56,791 nt of DNA, from positions 1 to 56,791 of the forward strand of contig CANMQI010000031.1 in NCBI GenBank assembly GCA_947499955.1, read 5' to 3'. This stretch comes from an uncultured Granulosicoccus sp. Lineage in GTDB: Bacteria; Pseudomonadota; Gammaproteobacteria; Granulosicoccales; Granulosicoccaceae. Every line of letters begins with the position of its first letter. Within the stretch, counting starts at the first letter, position 1. Shown here piece after piece: positions 17,360 through 24,801 of this stretch. Made by a program: the position numbers and the translations under genes. The notes beneath the pieces are model-generated. The model had not been told where the DNA came from and searched no databases. It worked only from the letters and a program-made list of their open reading frames with translations.

Positions 17360-17566
17360 ATGACCAAACAATTGTCAACAAATCCTGATCGCATTGTTTT
17401 GCATGAACGCTGCCAGCGAGGCATCACCCATCAAGATATCCAACAGGCATGGGGGTGGAAGCGCCCGAATGTGATCAGAAGCCTTGCCGAGCTCAAAGGC
17501 GCCTGTCTGCTCCGGCGTCAGTGTTGCTGCGGGAGCAGTCAGGTAGCAGCCCTGAACATTTCGTGA
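17360..17566 (+). CDS. Short MarR-like winged-helix protein, possibly truncated
   Basis: This 68-residue frame reads like the DNA-binding half of a MarR-type regulator: a helix-turn-helix in G-I-T-H-Q-D-I-Q-Q-A-W-G-W-K-R-P-N-V-I-R followed by S-L-A-E-L-K-G-A-C-L-L-R-R. It then ends in a Cys-rich tail (Q-C-C-C-G) instead of a beta-wing and dimerisation helices. A full MarR protein has about 140 residues, so this is probably a truncated relic, although a palindromic site is still present just upstream. Promoter 3 begins 29 bases after its stop. Confidence 0.4.
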   Translation: MTKQLSTNPDRIVLHERCQRGITHQDIQQAWGWKRPNVIRSLAELKGACLLRRQCCCGSSQVAALNIS

Positions 17567-17594
17567 ATGTCATACAAATTCGCTCTTGCACCTG

Positions 17595-17625
17595 TTGAAG
17601 CTCTAGCAACTAGAGACACTAGAAT
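17595..17625 (+). promoter_or_regulatory. MerR-type promoter/operator 3 (drives the Gld-type ABC genes)
   Basis: -35 TTGAAG (17595-17600), 19-base spacer, -10 TAGAAT (17620-17625). The spacer carries the dyad CTCTAG-CAA-CTAGAG (17601-17615), nearly identical to promoter 1. Downstream are a small Cys-containing reading frame and the ABC ATPase at 17795. Confidence 0.82.
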
Positions 17626-17656
17626 CTCGATCCCTGGGCTCGGATGGGCAGATCAA

Positions 17657-17773
17657 ATGGATCGGGCAACAGGTGATAGCGCACCTGAAGGCGAACCTGA
17701 ATGTGGCCCGTTCTGCCTGATCGAAAGCTTCTTCAGATGCGTGAAAAGTATTGGCTCGTCAAACCCGAAATAA
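17657..17773 (+). CDS. Small Cys-containing leader peptide, relic or sORF resembling the CadA N-terminus
   Basis: This 38-residue frame (E-P-E-C-G-P-F-C-L-I-E-S-F-F-R-C) lies between promoter 3 and the ABC ATPase. It resembles the first 26 residues of the cadA-like ATPase in order and spacing: M-[DE]-[RQ]-A at the start, an E-P-x-C-x-x-x-C core, and E-S after it. Both follow a near-identical promoter. It may be a remnant of a duplicated promoter-plus-leader, or a real small metal-binding peptide. The ribosome binding site is poor. Confidence 0.3.
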   Translation: MDRATGDSAPEGEPECGPFCLIESFFRCVKSIGSSNPK

Positions 17774-17794
17774 CGTTTAGTGAGGAAAATGCGC

Positions 17795-18787
17795 ATGCTG
17801 GATGTACGCTCTGTGAGCCGTCGTTACGGCGACCTGAAGGCCGTGGATGATGTCTCGTTTGCCGTCGGACGTGGTGAGATCGTGGGTCTGCTCGGCCACA
17901 ATGGAGCCGGCAAGACCACGATCATGAAGATGCTCAGCGGCTACCTGGAACCCGATACCGGTGAGATTCGATTCAACGAGGTGTCCATTGAGTCGGACGC
18001 CGCAAGATTGCAATGCGAATTGGGCTATCTGCCGGAGAATCTGCCGGTCTACCCGGAGCTGTCGGTCGCCTCCTATCTGGACTATGCAGCCGAGCTGAAA
18101 GGTCTGTCGGGAGATGCCAAGCGGCAGGCTCTGCGCGACGCCATTGAGGCCACTGAACTCGGCGCGCGTCTGCTCTCACCCATTGCCACGTTGTCGCGCG
18201 GGTTGAAGCAACGTGTCGGCGTGGCGCAGGCCATCATTGGCCGGCCATCGCTGCTGATCCTGGACGAGCCGACCAATGGACTGGATCCCGCGCAGACCGA
18301 ACTGATGCGTGCGCTGATCCGTCAGATTAGCGAGACAGCCACGATCATCCTGTCCACTCATATCATGCAGGAAGTCGAAGCGGTCTGCGATCGTGCCCTG
18401 ATCCTGCGTAATGGTCGGCTGGCGGTGGATGCAAGACTCGATGAACTGACCGACACACGACGCATAAAGCTGCTGACCAGCGCCAGTCATGAGCAGGTAT
18501 CGGGAGTACTCAAGTCGCAACCGTGGTTTCACAAAATCAGCGACGAGGTATCCAGCGTTGGGCGCCCAGGCGCCTCAAACGCTGCCAGCTTGATCATTGA
18601 GCTGCAGCACAGTGCACGTGTGGACATGGCAATCTCAGCCTGTGCAACCGTACTGGTCGGTGCCGGTATCCCGATCCTCGGCCTGCAGCCGGTGACACAG
18701 GATCTGCAGTCGTTGTTCCTCGATGTCAATGCGGCGGATTGGCAACCGGCAGCCGACTCAACCAGGGAGAGTGATCATGTCGCATGA
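17795..18787 (+). CDS. Gld/ABC-2-type transporter ATP-binding protein (GldA-like)
   Basis: A 330-residue ATPase with Walker A G-H-N-G-A-G-K-T-T near residue 38, Q/E-loop Y-L-P-E-N-L-P-V-Y, signature L-S-R-G-L-K-Q-R-V and Walker B L-L-I-L-D-E-P-T-N-G-L-D-P. A C-terminal extension of about 100 residues follows. This is the ABC-2/GldA type. The ATG at 17795 is chosen because AGGA at 17783-17786 is eight bases away; an in-frame ATG at 17789 is too close. It overlaps the permease gene by 11 bases. Likely transcribed from the metal-type promoter 3. Confidence 0.9.
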   Translation: MLDVRSVSRRYGDLKAVDDVSFAVGRGEIVGLLGHNGAGKTTIMKMLSGYLEPDTGEIRFNEVSIESDAARLQCELGYLPENLPVYPELSVASYLDYAAELKGLSGDAKRQALRDAIEATELGARLLSPIATLSRGLKQRVGVAQAIIGRPSLLILDEPTNGLDPAQTELMRALIRQISETATIILSTHIMQEVEAVCDRALILRNGRLAVDARLDELTDTRRIKLLTSASHEQVSGVLKSQPWFHKISDEVSSVGRPGASNAASLIIELQHSARVDMAISACATVLVGAGIPILGLQPVTQDLQSLFLDVNAADWQPAADSTRESDHVA

Positions 18788-21700
18788 ATCAATACCACCG
18801 GTTTCAAATGAACCCAACGTGGCGGCCGCGGCCATCAGGCCCTTACCCGGCCGTAGCTCGTTCCGGGTCATGGGACAGGTCGCGCGCAAGGAGATGACGC
18901 TGTTTCTTGCCTCGCCGATTGCGTGGTTGTTCTTTGCCTGCTTCGCGGCGCTGACACTGTTCATCGTCTTCTGGGGCGAAGCGTTCTTTTCTCGCAACAT
19001 TGCCGATGTACGGCCCATGTTCGAGTGGATGCCGCTGCTGCTCATCCTGTTGTGCAGCTCACTCACCATGCGCATCTGGAGCGAGGAACGCCGCACCGGG
19101 ACGCTTGAGCATGTACTCACACAATCAACGCCCTTGTGGAGTTTTGCCGTTGGCAAGTACATCGCCTGCCTGGGTTTACTTCTGGTGGCATTGCTGGTGG
19201 TCCTGCCGCTTCCGGTCACGCTATCAATGATCAGTGACATCGACTGGGGGCCGGTATGGGCGGGCTACCTGGCGACGGTGCTGCTCGGGTCGGCGTACCT
19301 GTCCATTGGCCTGTTCGTCTCATCACGTACGCAGAACCAGATCGTATCGCTGATCGGCTCGGTGGCTCTGTGTGGCGGGTTTTGGCTGATCGGGCAACGC
19401 CTGATCACTGACAATGTCGGCCAGAACGCAGGCGAGCTGCTACAGGCTTTGGGTACCGGATCGCGCTTTGACGCCATTACACGTGGGGTGATCGATGCAG
19501 GTGATCTGGTCTACTACTTCAGCCTGACGCTGGTATTTCTGGCATTGACCGTCTACGGCCTTGAACGTGAGCGGTGGTCACAAGGCGAGCGTCGAGTCAG
19601 CCATCGGCGGTGGCAGATTGCCACCGTGCTGCTGGTACTCAACGCACTGGCGCTCAATCTGTGGATGGGGCAACTCGATAGCTGGCGCCTCGATACCACA
19701 CGTGGCAAGCAATATTCCTTGTCCGATACCACGCGCAATTACCTCGCTCAGTTACAGGAGCCGCTTACACTGCGCGGCTACTTCAGCGCGAAGACCCACC
19801 CGCTGTTGAGTCCACTGGTACCGCAGATGCGCGATCTGCTGCGCGAATTCGAGGTGGCAGGTGATGGGCGCGTACGCGTGGAGATCATCGATCCCATGGA
19901 AAATCCCGAGCTCGAAGAAGAAGCCAATCAGCAGTATGGCATCGAACCGGTTCCCTTCCAGGTGGCCGATCGCTATCAGTCATCAATCGTCAGCAGCTAT
20001 TTCGATGTGCTGGTGCAGTACGGTGACGAGTATGCCGTGCTGGGCTTTCGCGATTTGATTGATGTCAAGTCACGCGGCGAGACGGACATCGATGTGCAGC
20101 TGCGTAACCCCGAGTACGATCTGACCAAATCCATTCGTCGTGTGCTCACCGACTTTCAGAGCGCCGGTGATGTGTTCGCCAGCATCGACACACCGGTCGA
20201 ACTGACCGCATACGTTTCCAGCACCGAACAACTGCCGGCAGAGCTGGACCGATATCGAAGTGAAATCGAAGCGGCAGCGTCGGCGATGGCCGAGCAGTCC
20301 GGTGGCAAGTTGCAGGTCTCATTTGTCGATCCCGAGGCCAATGGCGGAGAGATCGCCGCACAGTTGACGCGTGATTACGGGCTGCGACCGATGAACGCCG
20401 GCCTGTTCAGTAGCGAGCTCTTCTGGTTCCATTTGTTGCTTGTCGGCGATGGTCAGGCGGTGCAACTGCCATTGGATGATCTGAGCACGGCTGGGTTCGA
20501 AGCGAATCTTGATGCCGGACTGAAGCGCTTTGCCAAAGGCTTTACCCGCACGATTGCTCTGGTGGGCGCAGCGCCATCGCCTCAGATGCCAGGTATGCAG
20601 CAAGGCATGCCAGCCAGCGAGTTCAGAACACTTGAGGACTTCCTGCGTACCGAGTACGACGTCGTGCAGGAAGATCTTGCCGATGGCCGTGTGAGCAAAA
20701 ACGCCGATCTGTTGCTTCTCGCCGCACCGACCGAACTGGATGAGAGGGCGTTGTTTGCCGTCGATCAGTTTTTAATGCAAGGCGGCACGGTCATTACCGC
20801 CACATCGCCCTGGACTGCAAGTCTGTCCCGCAGTCGCCTCGACATCGCGGCAGTCGATTCCGGTCTGGGTGAGTGGTTGTCCCATAATGGCATCAACATC
20901 GAGCAGTCGTTGGTCATGGACCCGCAGAACGCCGCCTTTCCGGCGCCTGTGACACGCAATGTCGGTGGCATGCAACTACAGGAAATGCGCATGCTTGACT
21001 ACCCGTGGTTCATTGACGTGCGTGGTGACGGAATCAGCGACGAAAGCCCGGTCGGCGCGGGGCTTGACCAGGTCACCATGGCCTGGGCGTCACCGATACG
21101 AATCGATGATGCGACAGGCCAGCGAGACACGCTGACATTGTTGAGTAGCTCTGCAGGTTCCTGGCTGTCGACGTCGACGGATGTCATGCCGCGACTGAGC
21201 GAGGATGGCAGTGCGCTCAGCACCTGGCAGGCTGAGGGTGAAACAGGTAATCATGCGCTGGCGGTCAGCAGCACCGGAAGCTTCGACTCATTCTTTGCTG
21301 GCAAAGCCTCACCTCTCGTTCAGGCAGAGGCAGACAGCGACACCGGTGCAGATTCAGCACAGCAGCCGGGCGATGATCCCGCATCCGCCCTGGCAAACCA
21401 GACTGATGAGGATACCGAAGCGGGCAATGCCGAGGTTGCACTCGTCGACAACCTCGATACGGTGATCGAACGCTCGCCCGAATCGGCCCGGTTGATCGTA
21501 TTTGCGTCCAACGACTTCCTCAAGGATCAAATCACACAGTTGGCCGGCTCCACCACGGGCAGCGCTTATCTTGCGCCGTTTCAGCTGATTGCGAATGCTG
21601 TGGATGTAGCACTCGATGATACGGGTCTTTTGAATATCCGCAGCCGTGGCCAGTTCAATCGGACACTACCTCCCATGACGGCAGGCACGCAGAAGTTCTG

Positions 21701-21812
21701 GGAGTTCCTCAACTATGCACTCGCCGCAGTGCTCATTCTGGCGGTGTATCTACTGGTACGCCTATGGCATCGACACACAGAGAAACGACAGCTCGGGTGG
21801 TTGGCATCATGA
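18777..21812 (+). CDS. Fused GldF-GldG ABC-2 permease and extracytoplasmic component
   Basis: In this 1011-residue protein, residues about 1-270 form an ABC-2 permease with six membrane segments (GldF-like). Residues about 290-980 form a large GldG-like domain outside the membrane (G-K-Q-Y-S-L-S, S-A-K-T-H-P-L, V-R-V-E-I-I-D-P near the junction), ending in a final membrane helix. GldF and GldG are usually separate or partially fused, and in Bacteroidetes they support gliding. In proteobacteria they occur in an exporter of unknown cargo. An Asp/Glu/Ala-rich insert near residues 855-890 looks unstructured. RBS GGGAGAG precedes the ATG at 18777. Confidence 0.87.
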   Translation: MSHESIPPVSNEPNVAAAAIRPLPGRSSFRVMGQVARKEMTLFLASPIAWLFFACFAALTLFIVFWGEAFFSRNIADVRPMFEWMPLLLILLCSSLTMRIWSEERRTGTLEHVLTQSTPLWSFAVGKYIACLGLLLVALLVVLPLPVTLSMISDIDWGPVWAGYLATVLLGSAYLSIGLFVSSRTQNQIVSLIGSVALCGGFWLIGQRLITDNVGQNAGELLQALGTGSRFDAITRGVIDAGDLVYYFSLTLVFLALTVYGLERERWSQGERRVSHRRWQIATVLLVLNALALNLWMGQLDSWRLDTTRGKQYSLSDTTRNYLAQLQEPLTLRGYFSAKTHPLLSPLVPQMRDLLREFEVAGDGRVRVEIIDPMENPELEEEANQQYGIEPVPFQVADRYQSSIVSSYFDVLVQYGDEYAVLGFRDLIDVKSRGETDIDVQLRNPEYDLTKSIRRVLTDFQSAGDVFASIDTPVELTAYVSSTEQLPAELDRYRSEIEAAASAMAEQSGGKLQVSFVDPEANGGEIAAQLTRDYGLRPMNAGLFSSELFWFHLLLVGDGQAVQLPLDDLSTAGFEANLDAGLKRFAKGFTRTIALVGAAPSPQMPGMQQGMPASEFRTLEDFLRTEYDVVQEDLADGRVSKNADLLLLAAPTELDERALFAVDQFLMQGGTVITATSPWTASLSRSRLDIAAVDSGLGEWLSHNGINIEQSLVMDPQNAAFPAPVTRNVGGMQLQEMRMLDYPWFIDVRGDGISDESPVGAGLDQVTMAWASPIRIDDATGQRDTLTLLSSSAGSWLSTSTDVMPRLSEDGSALSTWQAEGETGNHALAVSSTGSFDSFFAGKASPLVQAEADSDTGADSAQQPGDDPASALANQTDEDTEAGNAEVALVDNLDTVIERSPESARLIVFASNDFLKDQITQLAGSTTGSAYLAPFQLIANAVDVALDDTGLLNIRSRGQFNRTLPPMTAGTQKFWEFLNYALAAVLILAVYLLVRLWHRHTEKRQLGWLAS

Positions 21813-23023
21813 CGAACAAGAACACAACGAAAACGATGGATACACCGACTGATGAGACTGTGACTGGCGGCAAGATCGCCGAGGACCAGGAACCACGCCT
21901 GGCGGCGAATCATGGTGATCGACTGGCTACGCTGAAACGCGCATTGCGAGAAAGCCGTGGCGCACAGCTGCTGACAGGCGTGCTGGCTGCGCAACTGCTA
22001 CTTGCCGGTGCGCTGCTTTGGCAGTCGAATGATGCAGCAGATTTCGTATCGTCGAGCCAACTCGTCAGTCTTGATGCGAAAGAGGTTGATGCGTTGATCA
22101 TCGATGGCGTTGAAAGCGAAGGCAAGAGTGTGATGCTGAGGCGAACCACCAAGGGCTGGGAGATGGCCGGTGACCCAGCTTATCCCGCCGATACCGTCAA
22201 GGTGGAGGGTATCATCGATACCCTGGCTTCTCTGTCACCTGGCTTGCCGGTCGCCACGACAGAAAGCGCACAGGAACAGCTGGAGGTAGCGGACACCGTA
22301 TTTCAGCGGCGTTTGCGTGTGGAGCAGGGTGATCAGCAGGTAGCCGACTTGTATCTCGGCTCCTCGCCAGGCTTTCGCAAGGCACACTTGCGCAAAGCCG
22401 GCGAGCAGGCCATCTACGCCGCACGTATCAACGTATTCGATTTGCCATTGAGCTCCGACGACTGGCTGGACAAACAGCTACTGGCATACGATACGGTCGA
22501 TCGTCTACGTGGACCCGGTATTGAACTGTCGCGAGAGGGTGATGCCTGGCGTATCGTCGAACCGGCCGCACAAGCCGACACGCATGAAGTCGTGATTGAT
22601 CAGATCAATTCGATCATCGGCGCGCTGCAGGGATTGAGAGTGACGGGCATCGTTGATACCAATGCGAGTGAGAGTGCAACTGTCGAACCTGATCAAGAGT
22701 CTGAAACAGACCTGGCAGATGCAGCCCCGAACGAGGTAGAGAACGAGGCACTTGAACTGACGGTGGGCAGTGGAGACAAAGCGCTCGTTCTGAGTCTGAA
22801 ACGACAGGGTGAGAACGTCGTCGCAGCTCGCAGCGACATTACCGGCGAGTTCAGGGTGGCACCATCGGTCTTCGACACGCTAAGCGGATTCAACACTGAC
22901 ACGGTGTTGGTAGCCTCACCAGCAGAACCAGGTGCTACCCAGCCAGCTGATGCGGACCCAGAGGGATCCACTTCCGAGCAAGAGATCGAAACACCTGCCA
23001 TAAAATTGGCAGACCCTGAATAG
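21809..23023 (+). CDS. DUF4340-domain protein, partner of the Gld-type ABC system
   Basis: A 404-residue protein with a cytoplasmic N-terminal stretch, one membrane helix (L-L-T-G-V-L-A-A-Q-L-L-L-A-G-A-L-L-W) and a large periplasmic region. The repeated fold matches DUF4340 (L-V-S-L-D-A-K-E-V-D-A-L-I-I-D, then R-V-E-Q-G-D-Q-Q-V-A-D-L-Y-L-G). Such proteins regularly accompany GldG-like components. The start at 21809 is chosen because ATGA overlaps the permease stop. The C-terminus is Glu/Asp/Pro-rich and low complexity. Last gene of the ABC operon. Confidence 0.82.
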   Translation: MTNKNTTKTMDTPTDETVTGGKIAEDQEPRLAANHGDRLATLKRALRESRGAQLLTGVLAAQLLLAGALLWQSNDAADFVSSSQLVSLDAKEVDALIIDGVESEGKSVMLRRTTKGWEMAGDPAYPADTVKVEGIIDTLASLSPGLPVATTESAQEQLEVADTVFQRRLRVEQGDQQVADLYLGSSPGFRKAHLRKAGEQAIYAARINVFDLPLSSDDWLDKQLLAYDTVDRLRGPGIELSREGDAWRIVEPAAQADTHEVVIDQINSIIGALQGLRVTGIVDTNASESATVEPDQESETDLADAAPNEVENEALELTVGSGDKALVLSLKRQGENVVAARSDITGEFRVAPSVFDTLSGFNTDTVLVASPAEPGATQPADADPEGSTSEQEIETPAIKLADPE

Positions 23024-23198
23024 ACCACTCTCGAGAGCCAGTTTGCAATACCCACAACAGGAAATAGCTGGGAAATAAGGTGTCAGCGAGCAGCACATGG
23101 CATGGGGTCAGATTATGCAGTGGATTACGTAACAGTCCATGCTCGCTGCACGCCACCGCCCGATTCATCACAACCACCGAACAGGAAACCGAATCCCC

Positions 23199-23669
23199 AT
23201 GATCCGACCGGCCCGCCGTGCCATCCTTCGCGCAACGCTCGCCTTGCCCGTGCTCGCCACCGCTCCACGTCTGTTCGCTGCCGACGCCACGGTGCAAGCC
23301 GTCGGTGTCAAGTTCGAGCCCTTGACCGTCTACATCGAGCCCGGCGAGAAGGTCTCGTGGGAGGGCATGATCGGTCACAATGTCGAGACGCTCGGCGCGA
23401 TGATCCCCAAGGGCGGCGTCGAGATGAACACCGAGCTCGGCGTCGACGTCACCCAGCAGTTCGACGTGCCCGGCATTTACCTCTACAAGTGCACCCCGCA
23501 CTGGGGGGCGCGCATGGGCGGTGTCATCGTCGTCGGCACCCCCGAGGACCCGCAGGCGACGCTCGACGAGTACCTCTCGGCCATCGAGGCCGATCGGGCC
23601 GGACTTCTGCCGGCGAAGGGCCTGCTGAAGAAGGCGGCAAAGGACATGCAAGAGCGGGGGCTCATTTGA
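23199..23669 (+). CDS. Pseudoazurin-like type 1 copper protein
   Basis: A periplasmic blue copper protein of 156 residues with a signal ending near A-P-R-L-F-A-A. Type 1 copper ligands are visible as His60 (G-H-N-V-E), Cys98, His101 and Met106 in Y-K-C-T-P-H-W-G-A-R-M. The K-C-T-P-H pattern and C-terminal helical tail fit pseudoazurin. Pseudoazurins carry electrons to copper nitrite or nitrous oxide reductases and to di-heme peroxidases, and the di-heme protein at 15421-17313 is a possible partner. The gene is markedly richer in C-ending codons than its neighbours, suggesting separate origin. AGGAA about ten bases upstream supports the start. Confidence 0.88.
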   Translation: MIRPARRAILRATLALPVLATAPRLFAADATVQAVGVKFEPLTVYIEPGEKVSWEGMIGHNVETLGAMIPKGGVEMNTELGVDVTQQFDVPGIYLYKCTPHWGARMGGVIVVGTPEDPQATLDEYLSAIEADRAGLLPAKGLLKKAAKDMQERGLI

Positions 23670-23727
23670 GCCTGGGAATCTCACCCGTCCTCACCTTGTC
23701 GCGCTCGCGCTTGCCGCAGCGCTACCC

Positions 23728-23760
23728 AGTCCGTGGGTTCGGACGCCGAACCTTCGGACT
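23728..23760. terminator. Long GC-rich hairpin after the pseudoazurin gene
   Basis: Arms at 23729-23742 and 23746-23759 pair over 12 of 14 positions around a 3-base loop (GGTTCGG / CCGAACC inside GTCCG / CGGAC). It lies between the pseudoazurin gene and promoter 4 and probably insulates the two units. A T-run is missing, so the terminator call is tentative. Confidence 0.45.
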
Positions 23761-23791
23761 CAGAGAGTTCCACTTTCGGTTTGGCACTCGA

Positions 23792-23822
23792 TTAAAGCTC
23801 TAGTGGCTAGAGGTCATAGACT
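23792..23822 (+). promoter_or_regulatory. MerR-type promoter/operator 4 (drives lspA)
   Basis: -35 TTAAAG (23792-23797), 19-base spacer, -10 TAGACT (23817-23822). The spacer holds CTCTAG-TGG-CTAGAG (23798-23812), a perfect 6-base dyad matching promoters 1 and 3. The expected leader before lspA is about 250 bases and includes a possible small reading frame at 23941. Confidence 0.8.
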
Positions 23823-23940
23823 ATCGCTTGACTGGTTTCAATGCGACCAATGAGTCTTCGATAGGTTGAGCGTATGACAGTGTTCTGAAAAGCGAGAATA
23901 GCCTATGCGATATGGATGTGAAAGTTGAAAGGGGTATGGG

Positions 23941-24096
23941 GTGAGATCGCAAGTGCAGAAAGTGATTGGTTTGGCTGCGACCAAAGAGAGCCTGTTGGAC
24001 AAGTCGATATGCAAGGCGGTCGCCCCCGGCAGCGCTATAACTGCCATCGACTCCAGTCTATTAACAGTGGTCGGGAGGACGACGTGCCGCAGATGA
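23941..24096 (+). CDS. Possible small upstream ORF coupled to lspA
   Basis: A 51-codon frame starts with GTG, has AGGGG about eight bases upstream, and ends in TGA at 24094-24096, overlapping an in-frame ATG of lspA at 24093 (ATGA). The encoded peptide (begins R-S-Q-V-Q-K-V-I-G-L-A-A-T-K-E) resembles nothing I know. ATGA coupling is common in this island, so this may be a translated leader, but chance cannot be excluded. It fills most of the 414-base gap between pseudoazurin and lspA. Confidence 0.3.
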   Translation: MRSQVQKVIGLAATKESLLDKSICKAVAPGSAITAIDSSLLTVVGRTTCRR

Positions 24097-24560
24097 GACC
24101 ATCGATCATAGGCGTACTGGCTGCGGTAGTAGCCCTCTCCATTGACCAGATTACCAAGGCAGTTGTGACCGCCAATCAGGCTGCGCTAGCCTCTGGAATT
24201 TCCATTGTTCCTGGCTTCAATCTCGTGCTGCACCGTAATGACGGCGTTTCTTTCGGGCTGCTTGGTGGTGCACCGCGGTGGGGGCTGATCGTGTTGTCGC
24301 TTGCCATTTGTCTCTGGCTGGCGTTTATGCTCGTGCGGTCCCACTGTTCGATCGAGACGCTGGGCTACGGTGCGATCATTGGTGGTGCACTCGGAAACAT
24401 CACAGATAGACTGCGACATCACGCCGTCACCGACTTCCTCGATTTCTATATCGGTTCAGCGCATTGGCCGGCTTTCAATATGGCGGATGTGTTCGTGATA
24501 GGTGGTGTAGGCCTTTTACTCATAGCTCCCTGGTGGAGTTCACGCAGGAACTCTGCGTAA
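24084..24560 (+). CDS. lspA: Lipoprotein signal peptidase (signal peptidase II)
   Basis: LspA cleaves the signal peptide of diacylglyceryl-modified prolipoproteins. This protein of about 158 residues shows the family blocks: D-Q-I-T-K near the first helix, R-N-D-G-V-S-F-G-L-L (usually N-x-G-A-A-F), G-G-A-L-G-N-I-T-D-R with the first catalytic Asp, V-T-D-F-L-D-F-Y, and F-N-M-A-D with the second catalytic Asp. The GTG at 24084 has GGAGG five bases upstream; the ATG at 24093 is the alternative. LspA homologues (PbrC and relatives) are known beside cad/pbr pumps, so this is probably the accessory metal-linked copy. Preceded by MerR-type promoter 4. Confidence 0.92.
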   Translation: MPQMRPSIIGVLAAVVALSIDQITKAVVTANQAALASGISIVPGFNLVLHRNDGVSFGLLGGAPRWGLIVLSLAICLWLAFMLVRSHCSIETLGYGAIIGGALGNITDRLRHHAVTDFLDFYIGSAHWPAFNMADVFVIGGVGLLLIAPWWSSRRNSA

Positions 24561-24745
24561 ACCGTGGCTTTGTGGATGTCGGCTGCAGGGCTCCGGGGCT
24601 TCGGATTGCCCTTGCATATGGGTCTCGCCTACGCGGAGGGTGGCTGGAGGGTTGCCAGCCTTCCTCCATTGCAAAGGGGTGGAGTGGTCAGTGATTGTGA
24701 TGTCCTGGCGTTGCTGGCTGACCACAGGCACTGTAAAGCCTATCA

Positions 24746-24787
24746 TTGACTTAGGTCACTTCAGCGCGCATTCCAGATCGATATAAT
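24746..24787 (+). promoter_or_regulatory. Predicted class II FNR/Anr-type promoter
   Basis: TTGAC-TTAG-GTCAC (24746-24759) matches the FNR/Anr/Dnr box (TTGAY-N4-RTCAA) except for the last base. A consensus -10 TATAAT lies at 24782-24787. With a start near 24794 the box centre falls about 41.5 bases upstream, the class II activator position. This predicts oxygen- or NO-responsive control of the cytochrome c unit downstream. Confidence 0.55.
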
Positions 24788-24801
24788 CATGGTGTGGCAG
24801 T

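Noticed and set aside
17567..17656. Longer start of the small Cys peptide at 17567
   Set aside because: The frame would run through promoter 3 and its dyad.
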